From the NCBI RefSeq assembly GCF_900167945.1, contig NZ_FUZA01000002.1, forward strand, positions 310,001-374,000: DNA of 64,000 nucleotides. The letters run 5' to 3'. The notes below the pieces were generated by a model. It saw only the letters and a program-made list of their open reading frames with translations. It made no database searches and was not told the origin of the DNA. The DNA is from Dyadobacter psychrophilus. GTDB lineage: Bacteria > Bacteroidota > Bacteroidia > Cytophagales > Spirosomataceae. Positions 17,245 to 25,403 of this stretch are shown piece by piece. The position numbers and the translations under genes were made by a program. Position 1 is the first letter of the stretch. The number at the start of each line of letters is the position of its first letter.

Positions 17245-19230
17245 TTATCCGTTCAGTTTTTCTATTTTTAAAATATGCGCAGGCATTTCATATGGGTTTA
17301 GCTGAATGAAGTTGTATTCCCCCTGCCAGTAATATTTTTCCCCGCTCAGCATGTCGCTGACCCTGTAAGTCTGGTCGGGATGGATCCCAAACCGGTGTAT
17401 CGGAACCTTAATGTGGGCTCCCTGCGTGTTGAAGACGTCCAGGTTTACCGATATGATCAATGCGTTGTTGGTTGCATCATCCGCCTTTACGTAGCAGATC
17501 ACCATATCGTTATTGGTCTCTGTAAAATCAATGTTCCAGGTAGATTGCAGTGCTGGATTTTCCTTGCGGATCCGGTTCACGCGGGTAATGATTTCGCGGG
17601 TGCGGCTGTAACGGTTCCAGTCCCAATGCTTGATTTCGTACTTTTCATTGTCCGTATATTCTTCTTTTCCCGGATGCGGGGTGTTGACTCCGTATTCATA
17701 CACAGGGCCATACATCCCGTAATTGGAAGACAATGTTGCTGCCAGAATGAAGCGCGTAATGTGTGCATTTTCACCTCCTTCCACCAGATGATGTGGCAGG
17801 ATATCGGGTGTATTGGGCCAGAAATTGGGCCGGAAATAATACTGCTGGTCTGTTTTGGTGAGCTCGTGCATATACTGCTCGATCTCCCATTTGCTGTTTC
17901 GCCAGGTGAAATACGTGTAAGATTGATTGAAGCCGATTTTAGCCAACCGCTCCATAACGCGGGGACGGGTGAAAGCTTCTGCCAGAAATATAACCTCAGG
18001 ATTAACCTTGCGCACTTCGCCGATCATCCATTCCCAGAATGCAAAGGCCTTGGTGTGGGGATTATCGATCCTGAAAACCCGCACTCCTTTGCCGATCCAG
18101 AAATCAATGACGCTTTTTAATTCTTCCCAAAGATTTTGCCAGTCTTGTGTTTCGAAATCAAAGGGAAGGATGTCTTCATATCTTTTGGGTGGATTTTCGG
18201 CATACTGCACCGTTCCGTCCGGCCTCCATTTGAACCATTGTGGATGTTCTTTCACATAGGGGTGATCTGGTGCACACTGGTAAGCAATGTCCATAGCGAT
18301 CTCAATACCCATATTTTTAGCCTCGGCCACCAATTTTTCGAAATCTTCGATCGTACCAAGTTCGGGATGGATAGCCTTGTGGCCTCCCAGCCGGTTACCA
18401 ATGGCCCAGGGCGACCCGGGATCGGATTCCGACGGCGTAAGGGAGTTGTTTTTGCCCTTTCTTTTCATTTCCCCGATCGGATGGACCGGCGGAAAATAAA
18501 GGGTGTCAAAGCCCATCTTGGAAACGAGCGGCAACAGGTTTGCGACATCATTGAATGTGCCGTGACTGTCGGGCAATGCGGAAGCTGATCTTGGGAAAAG
18601 CTCATACCAGCTGCTGAAACCGGCTTTTTTACGCTCTACTTCCAATTTATATGTTTGGTCGTAAACCGTAATGCGATCTGTGTACCGGATTTGTGCGATG
18701 GCATTTGCTACTTCATCGCTAACTGCCAGGTTGACGGCCATCTCAGGATTTTCGGCTGATTTCAGCGATTTTATCCATTTAGTAAATACAGGCTTTTCCT
18801 TTTTGTTGGCGAGTTGAGATGCTTCGAGAAGCAATTCGGCGCCAATGAGTATTTCAACCGAAATGTCCTGATGAGCGTCATATTTTTTTACCAAACCTTT
18901 CTTCCAAGTCGTAAAATGGTCAATCCAGCCTGTGAACCGATATTCGTAGAACCCGGTCTTTTCCGGTTTCCACGTTGCCTGCCACTGATCATTGATAACA
19001 TATTGCATGGGAATCTCTTCCCAATTCATGTCTGACTCGTGTTTGTAGATTACGCTTGCCGCTACTACGTCGTGGCCGTCCCCGATAATGTCCGCAGTCA
19101 AAGTCAGCTGCTCGCCGATTACTCGTTTAGCGGGAAATCTGCCACCTTCAATCTGGGGAGTAACGTTGGAAATCACGACCCGCTTTCTGCCGTCCTGAAT
19201 ATGCATCGATCCGATTTTTTTGGTTTCCAT
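17245..19230 (-). CDS. glgE: Alpha-1,4-glucan:maltose-1-phosphate maltosyltransferase GlgE
   Basis: 661 residues from the ATG at 19230. A GTG at 19299 would add 23 residues that do not resemble the family start. N-terminal beta domains (RRVVISN-type start and GGRFPAKRVIGE) are followed by the GH13 barrel with KGVRVFRIDNPHTKAF (nucleophile D389) and FLAEAFTRPRVM (acid/base E418), and PHPGKEEYTDNEKYEI near the C-terminal part. It extends alpha-1,4-glucan by maltosyl units from maltose-1-phosphate in the cytoplasm. It is the first gene of the operon glgE > treS-mak > glgB > SDR. No strong promoter consensus was found upstream. Confidence 0.96.
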   Translation of the reverse strand: METKKIGSMHIQDGRKRVVISNVTPQIEGGRFPAKRVIGEQLTLTADIIGDGHDVVAASVIYKHESDMNWEEIPMQYVINDQWQATWKPEKTGFYEYRFTGWIDHFTTWKKGLVKKYDAHQDISVEILIGAELLLEASQLANKKEKPVFTKWIKSLKSAENPEMAVNLAVSDEVANAIAQIRYTDRITVYDQTYKLEVERKKAGFSSWYELFPRSASALPDSHGTFNDVANLLPLVSKMGFDTLYFPPVHPIGEMKRKGKNNSLTPSESDPGSPWAIGNRLGGHKAIHPELGTIEDFEKLVAEAKNMGIEIAMDIAYQCAPDHPYVKEHPQWFKWRPDGTVQYAENPPKRYEDILPFDFETQDWQNLWEELKSVIDFWIGKGVRVFRIDNPHTKAFAFWEWMIGEVRKVNPEVIFLAEAFTRPRVMERLAKIGFNQSYTYFTWRNSKWEIEQYMHELTKTDQQYYFRPNFWPNTPDILPHHLVEGGENAHITRFILAATLSSNYGMYGPVYEYGVNTPHPGKEEYTDNEKYEIKHWDWNRYSRTREIITRVNRIRKENPALQSTWNIDFTETNNDMVICYVKADDATNNALIISVNLDVFNTQGAHIKVPIHRFGIHPDQTYRVSDMLSGEKYYWQGEYNFIQLNPYEMPAHILKIEKLNG

Positions 19231-19535
19231 TGATGAATGGCTACTGTAACAATCAAAACCATGCCTGCAGAAAATATTTATAACCTTATCATTGAGCACA
19301 ATACGGGTCTAAATTCTCAATAATTTATATTTAGCGGTTTGGTTTAAACTATCTAATGGCGTAAATTTCAACCACTTCACAAAGCCTTTACCCACCACAT
19401 TTTGAGAATGAGATCCGGTCTTGAGAAATCTGGACTGCAAGCTAATTGTGTAATTGAAATTGATATTACTTACGCGTTTTAGATTTAGTTGGTGTTTTGA
19501 GATTATTCTGATCAATCATTTTCTCAGCCGGATCA
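19231..19535. other. Divergent intergenic region between glgE and a receiver-domain gene
   Basis: About 305 bases between divergent genes. It should contain the promoters of both the glgE operon (minus) and the receiver protein (plus). I see no matching TTTG/TAnnTTTG pair and no convincing small gene; an open frame on the minus strand here starts with TTG and lacks protein-like composition. Confidence 0.5.
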
Positions 19536-19913
19536 ATGGAGTTCATTCTAATAGACGACAGCGTTTTTGACTTGTTCACGCAAGAAAAACTGCTTATTAA
19601 GAGCGGCCTTGCCAAATCCGTTAGAACATTCAGTTCGGCCCAGCTGGCGATGGATTTCTTACTTGAACAATCAGACGGGTTTCCAGAAACCATTATCCTG
19701 CTGGACATTCAAATGCCAGGCATCAACGGGTTCGAATTTACCGGCCATTACGCTACATTGCCGGAGGCTTTGAGAAATCGCATCAAACTTTTCATGATAT
19801 CTTCCACTGTGGACACCGAGGACATTGAGGAGGTCCGCTCAAACCCTTATGTGATCGAACTGCTGTCCAAACCATTGGAAATTCCGGTTTTACGATCGCT
19901 TTTGGAAAGGTAA
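19536..19913 (+). CDS. Single-domain response regulator (receiver only)
   Basis: 125 residues comprising only a receiver domain: start MEFILIDDSVFDLF with the acidic pocket DD, phospho-acceptor Asp in ILLDIQMPGINGFEF, and the conserved Lys in ELLSKPLE. There is no output domain, so it acts by protein contact or as an intermediate in a phosphorelay. It lies between the divergent glgE operon and the treY-malQ gene. A link to sugar-storage control is possible, but only by position. Confidence 0.88.
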   Translation: MEFILIDDSVFDLFTQEKLLIKSGLAKSVRTFSSAQLAMDFLLEQSDGFPETIILLDIQMPGINGFEFTGHYATLPEALRNRIKLFMISSTVDTEDIEEVRSNPYVIELLSKPLEIPVLRSLLER

Positions 19914-19982
19914 TTCGCTTTTTTTCGTAAATGCAAGTCTGTTTCTGTTTTGCTGATGCTATTCAGGTGGCACAATATTTAA

Positions 19983-19998
19983 TATGCTTGCAAGCATA
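19983..19998. promoter_or_regulatory. Perfect 16-bp palindrome upstream of treY-malQ (candidate operator)
   Basis: TATGCTTGCAAGCATA is a perfect 8+8 palindrome without spacer, lying 13 nt before the ATG of treY-malQ. Position and symmetry fit a repressor operator covering the leader or start-proximal promoter. No regulator gene is adjacent, and no second copy was seen upstream of glgE. Confidence 0.5.
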
Positions 19999-20011
19999 AC
20001 ATTCAGCCATT

Positions 20012-23000
20012 ATGAACAATCCAGTTGCTACTTATCGAATACAATTCCATAAAGACTTTTCCTTTTCAGACCTCGAAAAACGGGTTTCATATTTACAGAA
20101 ACTTGGGGTCAGTACGCTCTATGCCTCACCGATTTTAGCTGCCACGAAGGGGAGCACGCACGGGTATGACGGCATCAGCCCTGAGGTGATTAACCCGGAA
20201 ATAGGCACGGCCGAACAGCTCAGGAAACTCAGCGAAACCTTAAAACAGCTTGAAATAGGCTGGTTGCAAGACATTGTGCCCAATCACATGGCGTTTCATT
20301 CCGAAAATGAATGGTTGATGGATGTGCTGGAAAAAGGCCAGCAGTCGGAATATGCCTCGTTTTTTGACATTGCCTGGAACAGTAAGCTCTTTCAGGGAAA
20401 ACTAATGGTTCCTTTCCTGGGCGCCTCGCTGGAAGAAGTGATTGATAACCAGCAGATAAAGGTGGAATATGCCGGAAACCGGTTGGTCCTTAATTATGAA
20501 GGAGCGACTTTTCCGCTGAATATCCGGTCATACATGAACATCCTGGGCACGGACAAAGAAAATGCGCCCGAAACGATACAGCAACTTGTACAGCAACTTG
20601 CTGAGATCCACGAGACCGAAGATCCGAAAATGTTTTCGCAACGATGGAGCGAATTTCTTCTGCAGCTTTCGTCATTGATGAAAAATGAAATGATCAAAGG
20701 CTGGATCGATCAGGAGATTGAAGCAATAAATGCAGATCAGTCTAAAATCACTGCGCTTGTGAAAGGGCAGGAATATATCCTTTGCTTCTGGCAGGAAACC
20801 GATTCAAAGATCAATTTCAGAAGGTTTTTTACAGTGAACGGCCTTATCTGCCTGAACATGCAGGATGAGGCCGTTTTTGATAGATATCATCAGTTGATTA
20901 AGCTGCTTGTGGACGAAGGCATTTTTCAGGGACTTCGCGTAGATCATATAGACGGACTTTATGATCCCGCGTCTTACCTCGAAAAGCTGCGTGAGCTGGC
21001 CGGACCCGAAACTTATCTTATTGTTGAAAAAATATTAGAAAAAAGCGAATCGATGCCTGCGCAATGGCCAATTGAAGGCACATCGGGCTATGAGTTTCTG
21101 GCGGATGTGAATAACGTATTCACCAACGCGGATGCTGAGGAAGTTTTTTCAAAATTTTACCAAGAGCTAACAGATAACAATGACCCGGTTCGTGAGCAGT
21201 TGCTGGAAAAGAAGTCAGGAATTCTCAACAACCATATGGGTGGAGAGCTGGATAACCTGTATCAGCTTTTCACGGATCTGGAACTAGTGGATCTCGAAAA
21301 ATTGGAATCCGTCGGCAAGGATAATGTCAGAAAAGCCATTGGTGAATTTCTAATCCACTGTCCGATTTACAGATATTATGGTAATCAAATGCCTTTATCG
21401 GAAGCGGAAACGAAAGAAGTGAAAGCGGTTTTTGAGGACGTTCGTGCACACCATAGTGGCCTGGAAAGCGCGATTGAGCTTTTGGAAGCGGTAATTCTGG
21501 AAAAAACCATTGGCGGTGACCAGGCATATAATGCCAAAGCATTGGAATTCTATCAGCGCTGGATGCAGTTTTCAGGGCCGCTGATGGCAAAGGGAGGCGA
21601 GGATACATTGATGTACACGTATAATCGCTTCATCGGGCACAACGATGTGGGCGATTTCCCTGACCGCTTTGGCATGCCGGTCAAAGATTTTCACCACAAG
21701 ATGCGCTTACGCCAAAAAGAATGGCCGCTATCATTGAATACGACATCGACGCACGATACAAAAAGAGGCGAAGACGTAAGGGCGCGGTTAAATGTGCTCA
21801 CGGATCTGCCCCAGGAATGGATTGCCAAAGTAAACGAATGGCGCAAACTGAATGCTGCGCTAAGAAAGCCGGATGGCCCCACGGACAATGACGAATATCT
21901 GATCTATCAAACCTTGGTAGGAGCTTATCCAATGCCTGGTGAAGATGCAGGCGATTTCGCGGAACGATTGGGCGATTATTTAAAAAAAGCCCTTCGGGAA
22001 GCCAAAACCGACACAACCTGGGCAGAGCCAAATGAAGTTTACGAAAAAAGCACGGAAGAGTTTGCCCTTAGCCTGCTGGATTCCGAGTCGCCATTCTTTG
22101 AGAATTTTCAGGAATATTTGAAAACTATTTGCGATGCAGGAATCGTCAACTCGCTTGCGCAGCTGCTGTTGAAATTTACTTGTCCGGGTGTTCCCGATGT
22201 TTACCAGGGAACCGAACTTTGGGACCTTAGCCTGGTTGACCCCGATAACCGGAGGCCGTTTGACTATGAAAAACGTGAAAGCTGGCTGCGCGAATTTGAA
22301 GATTACAATACAGAAAGGCTGGTTGAAAAGCTTTGGGAAACGAGGAATTCCGGGCAGATCAAACTTTGGCTCACGCACCAGCTTTATAATTTGCGAAAAT
22401 CTAATCCTGTTCTGTTCTCCGAAGGCGATTATGTGCCATTGAAAATCCGTGGTGCTTACAAAGAGCATATCCTGGCTTTTGCGCGGAAATACAAAAAAGA
22501 ATATATTGTTGTAGCGGTGCCTTTGCATAGCGCAATGCTCTGTAAAGAGCAAGAAAAGGAGTTTTTTGACCTGGATTGGAAAGACACGTCCATTGTGTTG
22601 CCCGATAATATGGAAGCCGGCTGGGCGGATATGCTAACAGGAGAAGAAGCCGAATATGAAGGCAAGCTCACGCCGGTTGAAATTTTCAGGGGGCTTCCTA
22701 TTGCAGTTTTAAAGGGCAAAAAGCCTGATAATGAACGTAAGGCAGGCGTTTTGCTACACATTACATCGCTCGCGTCGCCTTTTGGAATAGGGGATATGGG
22801 CCCGGAAGCATTTGCTTTTGCAGACTTTTTGGCAAAAAGCAGCCAGAAATTATGGCAAATATTGCCGCTGAATCCGATTGAGGCTGCACAAGCCAATTCT
22901 CCTTATAGCGCACTTTCCAGCCGCGCCGGCAACCCGCTGTTGATTAGCCCTGAACTATTGGTTAAGGATGGACTTTTGGAAGAGGATGATTTAGCCGGTT

Positions 23001-24223
23001 ATGAGCTTCCGCAAACGGGAAAAACGGATTATGAGCAGGCCGGAAAGTTGAAACACGACATTTTGAGGGAAGCATTTGAAAAATTTGTTTCGCTGAATGA
23101 TGCAGATGCCAATGAAGCATTTGAAGCATTTTGTGAAAAAAACCAGGAGTGGCTGGACGACTTCGCGATTTACATGGCCCTCAAAAAACAACACGAAGGA
23201 AAGCCCTGGTATACATGGCCGGAGCAATATAGGAAGCGGCAGGAAAGTGCATTAGCTCAAATTGAATCTGAGAAATTACAGTTTATCAAATGGGAGCAAT
23301 ACATTTTCGATAAGCAATGGAAAGAGTTGAAGACCTACTGTAATAATCTGGACATTAAGCTTTTGGGTGACATTCCTTTTTATGTAAGTTATGATTCTGC
23401 GGACGTCTGGGCTAATCCCGAGTTTTTCTGTGTGGATGAGGAAGGTAAAATAACGGGCATAGCAGGCGTTCCGCCGGATGCGTTTTCAGACGACGGGCAG
23501 CTCTGGGGAATGCCTGTTTTCAACTGGGGTGCACTTAAAAAACAGGATTATAAATGGTGGGTTCAGCGACTAGCCAAAAATGTGGAGCTCTTCGACATTG
23601 TCAGGCTGGACCATTTCCGGGCATTTACCGATTACTGGGAGGTTGCCGGCGGAGAAAAAACGGCGGTAAAAGGCGAATGGAAACTGGGGCCCGATGCCGA
23701 ATTTTTCACAAAAATAGAAACAGCCTTGGGCGGGCTTCCGTTTGTGGCAGAGGACCTGGGTGAAATGAGCCCCGGCGTTTATAAGCTAAGGGACAAGTTT
23801 GCATTGCCCGGAATGAAGGTTTTGCAGTTTGCATTTAACGAAAACATGGCACAATCGGATCACATCCCGCACAACTTCAACGCCAATTTTTACGCCTACA
23901 CAGGCACGCACGACAATAATACAACATTAGGCTGGTTCAGGACTTCGAAGGATGAGGATATGAAAGCTTTAATCGAAAAATATGTTGGTTATGAGGTGAA
24001 TGAGGACAACATTTGCGAGGTTATGGCACGGCTTACATACTCGTCCGTTGCGAAAGTGGCCATTCTTCCGATGCAGGATGTACTTAACCTCGACGAGACG
24101 ACGATCATGAACATTCCCGGCTCGAACGAGAATAATTGGTCGTGGCGGTTGAAGCCGGGGCAGGTTACGCACGAGGCGCAGCAATTCCTTTTAAATATGA
24201 CAACGCTCTACAACCGCGATTAG
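20012..24223 (+). CDS. Malto-oligosyltrehalose synthase - 4-alpha-glucanotransferase fusion (TreY-MalQ)
   Basis: 1403 residues made of two complete GH enzymes. Residues 1 to about 900 are TreY (GH13_26): TYRIQFHKDFSF start, LYASPILAATKGSTHGYD, DIVPNHMAF, GLRVDHIDGLYDP (nucleophile D311), YLIVEKILE, and TSTHDTKRGEDVRARL. From about 908 (KAGVLLHITSLASPFGIGD) to the end is MalQ (GH77): DIPFYVSYDSADVWANP, VRLDHFRAF (D1200), VAEDLGEM (E1247), YTGTHDNNTTLGW. TreY turns the reducing end of malto-oligosaccharides into a trehalosyl unit; MalQ disproportionates alpha-glucans. The linker is only a few residues. No TreZ hydrolase gene is in the window. It is separate from, but near, the GlgE-pathway operon. 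Confidence 0.95.
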   Translation: MNNPVATYRIQFHKDFSFSDLEKRVSYLQKLGVSTLYASPILAATKGSTHGYDGISPEVINPEIGTAEQLRKLSETLKQLEIGWLQDIVPNHMAFHSENEWLMDVLEKGQQSEYASFFDIAWNSKLFQGKLMVPFLGASLEEVIDNQQIKVEYAGNRLVLNYEGATFPLNIRSYMNILGTDKENAPETIQQLVQQLAEIHETEDPKMFSQRWSEFLLQLSSLMKNEMIKGWIDQEIEAINADQSKITALVKGQEYILCFWQETDSKINFRRFFTVNGLICLNMQDEAVFDRYHQLIKLLVDEGIFQGLRVDHIDGLYDPASYLEKLRELAGPETYLIVEKILEKSESMPAQWPIEGTSGYEFLADVNNVFTNADAEEVFSKFYQELTDNNDPVREQLLEKKSGILNNHMGGELDNLYQLFTDLELVDLEKLESVGKDNVRKAIGEFLIHCPIYRYYGNQMPLSEAETKEVKAVFEDVRAHHSGLESAIELLEAVILEKTIGGDQAYNAKALEFYQRWMQFSGPLMAKGGEDTLMYTYNRFIGHNDVGDFPDRFGMPVKDFHHKMRLRQKEWPLSLNTTSTHDTKRGEDVRARLNVLTDLPQEWIAKVNEWRKLNAALRKPDGPTDNDEYLIYQTLVGAYPMPGEDAGDFAERLGDYLKKALREAKTDTTWAEPNEVYEKSTEEFALSLLDSESPFFENFQEYLKTICDAGIVNSLAQLLLKFTCPGVPDVYQGTELWDLSLVDPDNRRPFDYEKRESWLREFEDYNTERLVEKLWETRNSGQIKLWLTHQLYNLRKSNPVLFSEGDYVPLKIRGAYKEHILAFARKYKKEYIVVAVPLHSAMLCKEQEKEFFDLDWKDTSIVLPDNMEAGWADMLTGEEAEYEGKLTPVEIFRGLPIAVLKGKKPDNERKAGVLLHITSLASPFGIGDMGPEAFAFADFLAKSSQKLWQILPLNPIEAAQANSPYSALSSRAGNPLLISPELLVKDGLLEEDDLAGYELPQTGKTDYEQAGKLKHDILREAFEKFVSLNDADANEAFEAFCEKNQEWLDDFAIYMALKKQHEGKPWYTWPEQYRKRQESALAQIESEKLQFIKWEQYIFDKQWKELKTYCNNLDIKLLGDIPFYVSYDSADVWANPEFFCVDEEGKITGIAGVPPDAFSDDGQLWGMPVFNWGALKKQDYKWWVQRLAKNVELFDIVRLDHFRAFTDYWEVAGGEKTAVKGEWKLGPDAEFFTKIETALGGLPFVAEDLGEMSPGVYKLRDKFALPGMKVLQFAFNENMAQSDHIPHNFNANFYAYTGTHDNNTTLGWFRTSKDEDMKALIEKYVGYEVNEDNICEVMARLTYSSVAKVAILPMQDVLNLDETTIMNIPGSNENNWSWRLKPGQVTHEAQQFLLNMTTLYNRD

Positions 24224-24297
24224 GCGTTGCAGGAAAATGGTTGTGAATGTTTTGATGTGGTTATATTTGTGGAAATACATCAAATTTGAATGTTCCT

Positions 24298-24771
24298 ATG
24301 CTTGTGAAAAAAGCCGCATTATTGGGTTTAATCAGTATTTTTCTGATCCAAATATCAGCTTGTAAGGACGTAGCTGACAGCCCGGCGGATACAGCCGCTT
24401 TGCTGACTGCGGTGAAACAATGGAAAATTGATGAAATTGCCGTGAATGATGCGGTCACTTTCAAGGATGGAAAGATGACGCAGCAGTTTGGCGGGATTGA
24501 TTTTGAGCGGTATATGGAGACGGTTGAACTTCGGAAGGACGGCACATTTTCAGGTGTTTTTAAAGGGGATACCAAGCCATTTAACCTCAAATGGAAGCAA
24601 AACGATAAAAATCTTACGGTCGGTGCGGCAGATGCAGCGGCCAAAGGAGGCGAATGGACCATTGATCCTAAAGATGCGAGCAGTGATTTTTTTACCATGA
24701 AAACGCAAAGCACCGCTTACGACTATCCCAGGATGACCAACATAGCCCTGAAATTTAAAGCTGTAAAGTAA
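24298..24771 (+). CDS. Small lipoprotein of unknown function
   Basis: 157 residues from ATG 24298 (a TTG at 24286 adds four residues). A hydrophobic signal segment (LVKKAALLGLISIFLI) ends in the lipobox ISAC, so the mature protein starts at that Cys and is membrane-anchored. The rest looks like a compact beta-rich domain of the type that compares a baseline quantity with an error term (VELRKDGTFSGVFKGDTKPF, then LKWKQNDKNLTV). Several Bacteroidota lipoproteins share this layout without known function. It lies 74 nt after treY-malQ and 22 nt before the DUF4202 gene. Confidence 0.75.
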   Translation: MLVKKAALLGLISIFLIQISACKDVADSPADTAALLTAVKQWKIDEIAVNDAVTFKDGKMTQQFGGIDFERYMETVELRKDGTFSGVFKGDTKPFNLKWKQNDKNLTVGAADAAAKGGEWTIDPKDASSDFFTMKTQSTAYDYPRMTNIALKFKAVK

Positions 24772-24793
24772 ACCCGTTTGTAAAACATTGGAA

Positions 24794-25378
24794 ATGAAAA
24801 ATATTGAAAAAGCCTTTGCGCTTTTTGACGCTTACAACCGTAATTCGCCGGAGCATTTGGTTCACGACGGGACAGATTATCCAGCAGAATATTTCTACGC
24901 GCTAAAATTGCATGAATGGGTCACGAAACTCTCGCCCGACGCAAGTGAAAGCTTGTTACTCGCTTCAAGGGCACAACATATAGGACGGTGGGAAATTGCG
25001 CGCAATACTTACCCGGAAGGTAGGGCAGGTTATCTCAAATGGCGAACAGACCTGTCGAAATTCCATGCTGCAAAAGCTGCTGAAATATTGGAATCGGCGG
25101 GTTATGACGCAGAGACTATTGAGCGGGTCCAGCAAATCATTCGTAAGCAAAAAATTAAGGCAGACGAGGAGGTTCAAACCATGGAAAATGCACTTTGCCT
25201 GGTTTTTCTCCAATATCAGTATGACGATCTCATTGCCAAGACGAGTGAGGAAAAAATGGTTACTATTTTACAAAAAACCTGGGCCAAAATGAGTGACCCA
25301 GGCAGGAATATGGCGCTTTCCTTGCCTTATAGCGATGAAGGAAAGCGCCTGATTAACATTGCATTGGCGCAGGCATGA
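24794..25378 (+). CDS. DUF4202 domain protein
   Basis: 194 residues. The conserved features (KAFALFDAYNRNSPE start, YALKLHEWVTKLSPDASE, LLLASRAQHIGRWEI, RTDLSKFHA, VFLQYQYDDLIAK) fit the DUF4202 family, soluble proteins of unknown function. The His/Asp-containing helices (RAQHIGRW) are reminiscent of HD-like metal sites, but this is only an impression. ATG 24794 was chosen over a TTG six bases upstream. The gene ends inside a strong inverted repeat shared with the convergent VWA gene's 3' end. Confidence 0.85.
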   Translation: MKNIEKAFALFDAYNRNSPEHLVHDGTDYPAEYFYALKLHEWVTKLSPDASESLLLASRAQHIGRWEIARNTYPEGRAGYLKWRTDLSKFHAAKAAEILESAGYDAETIERVQQIIRKQKIKADEEVQTMENALCLVFLQYQYDDLIAKTSEEKMVTILQKTWAKMSDPGRNMALSLPYSDEGKRLINIALAQA

Positions 25379-25403
25379 TGCAATGTTAATGATCAATCTT
25401 TTT
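25352..25403 (+). terminator. Hairpin terminator at the end of the DUF4202 gene
   Basis: Perfect 13-bp arms at 25352-25364 and 25378-25390 (ATTAACATTGCAT and its complement), with a 13-nt loop that includes the last codons of the DUF4202 gene. A TTTTT run follows at 25399-25403. The gap of 8 nt between hairpin and T-run is longer than ideal. It sits between convergent genes and may stop transcription from the left. Confidence 0.5.

Noticed and set aside
19309-19515. 68-codon minus-strand frame in the glgE intergenic region
   Set aside because: It starts with TTG, has no protein-like pattern and no neighbour coupling.
21980-22552. 190-codon minus-strand frame inside treY-malQ
   Set aside because: Opposite strand of a conserved TreY coding region; no independent evidence.
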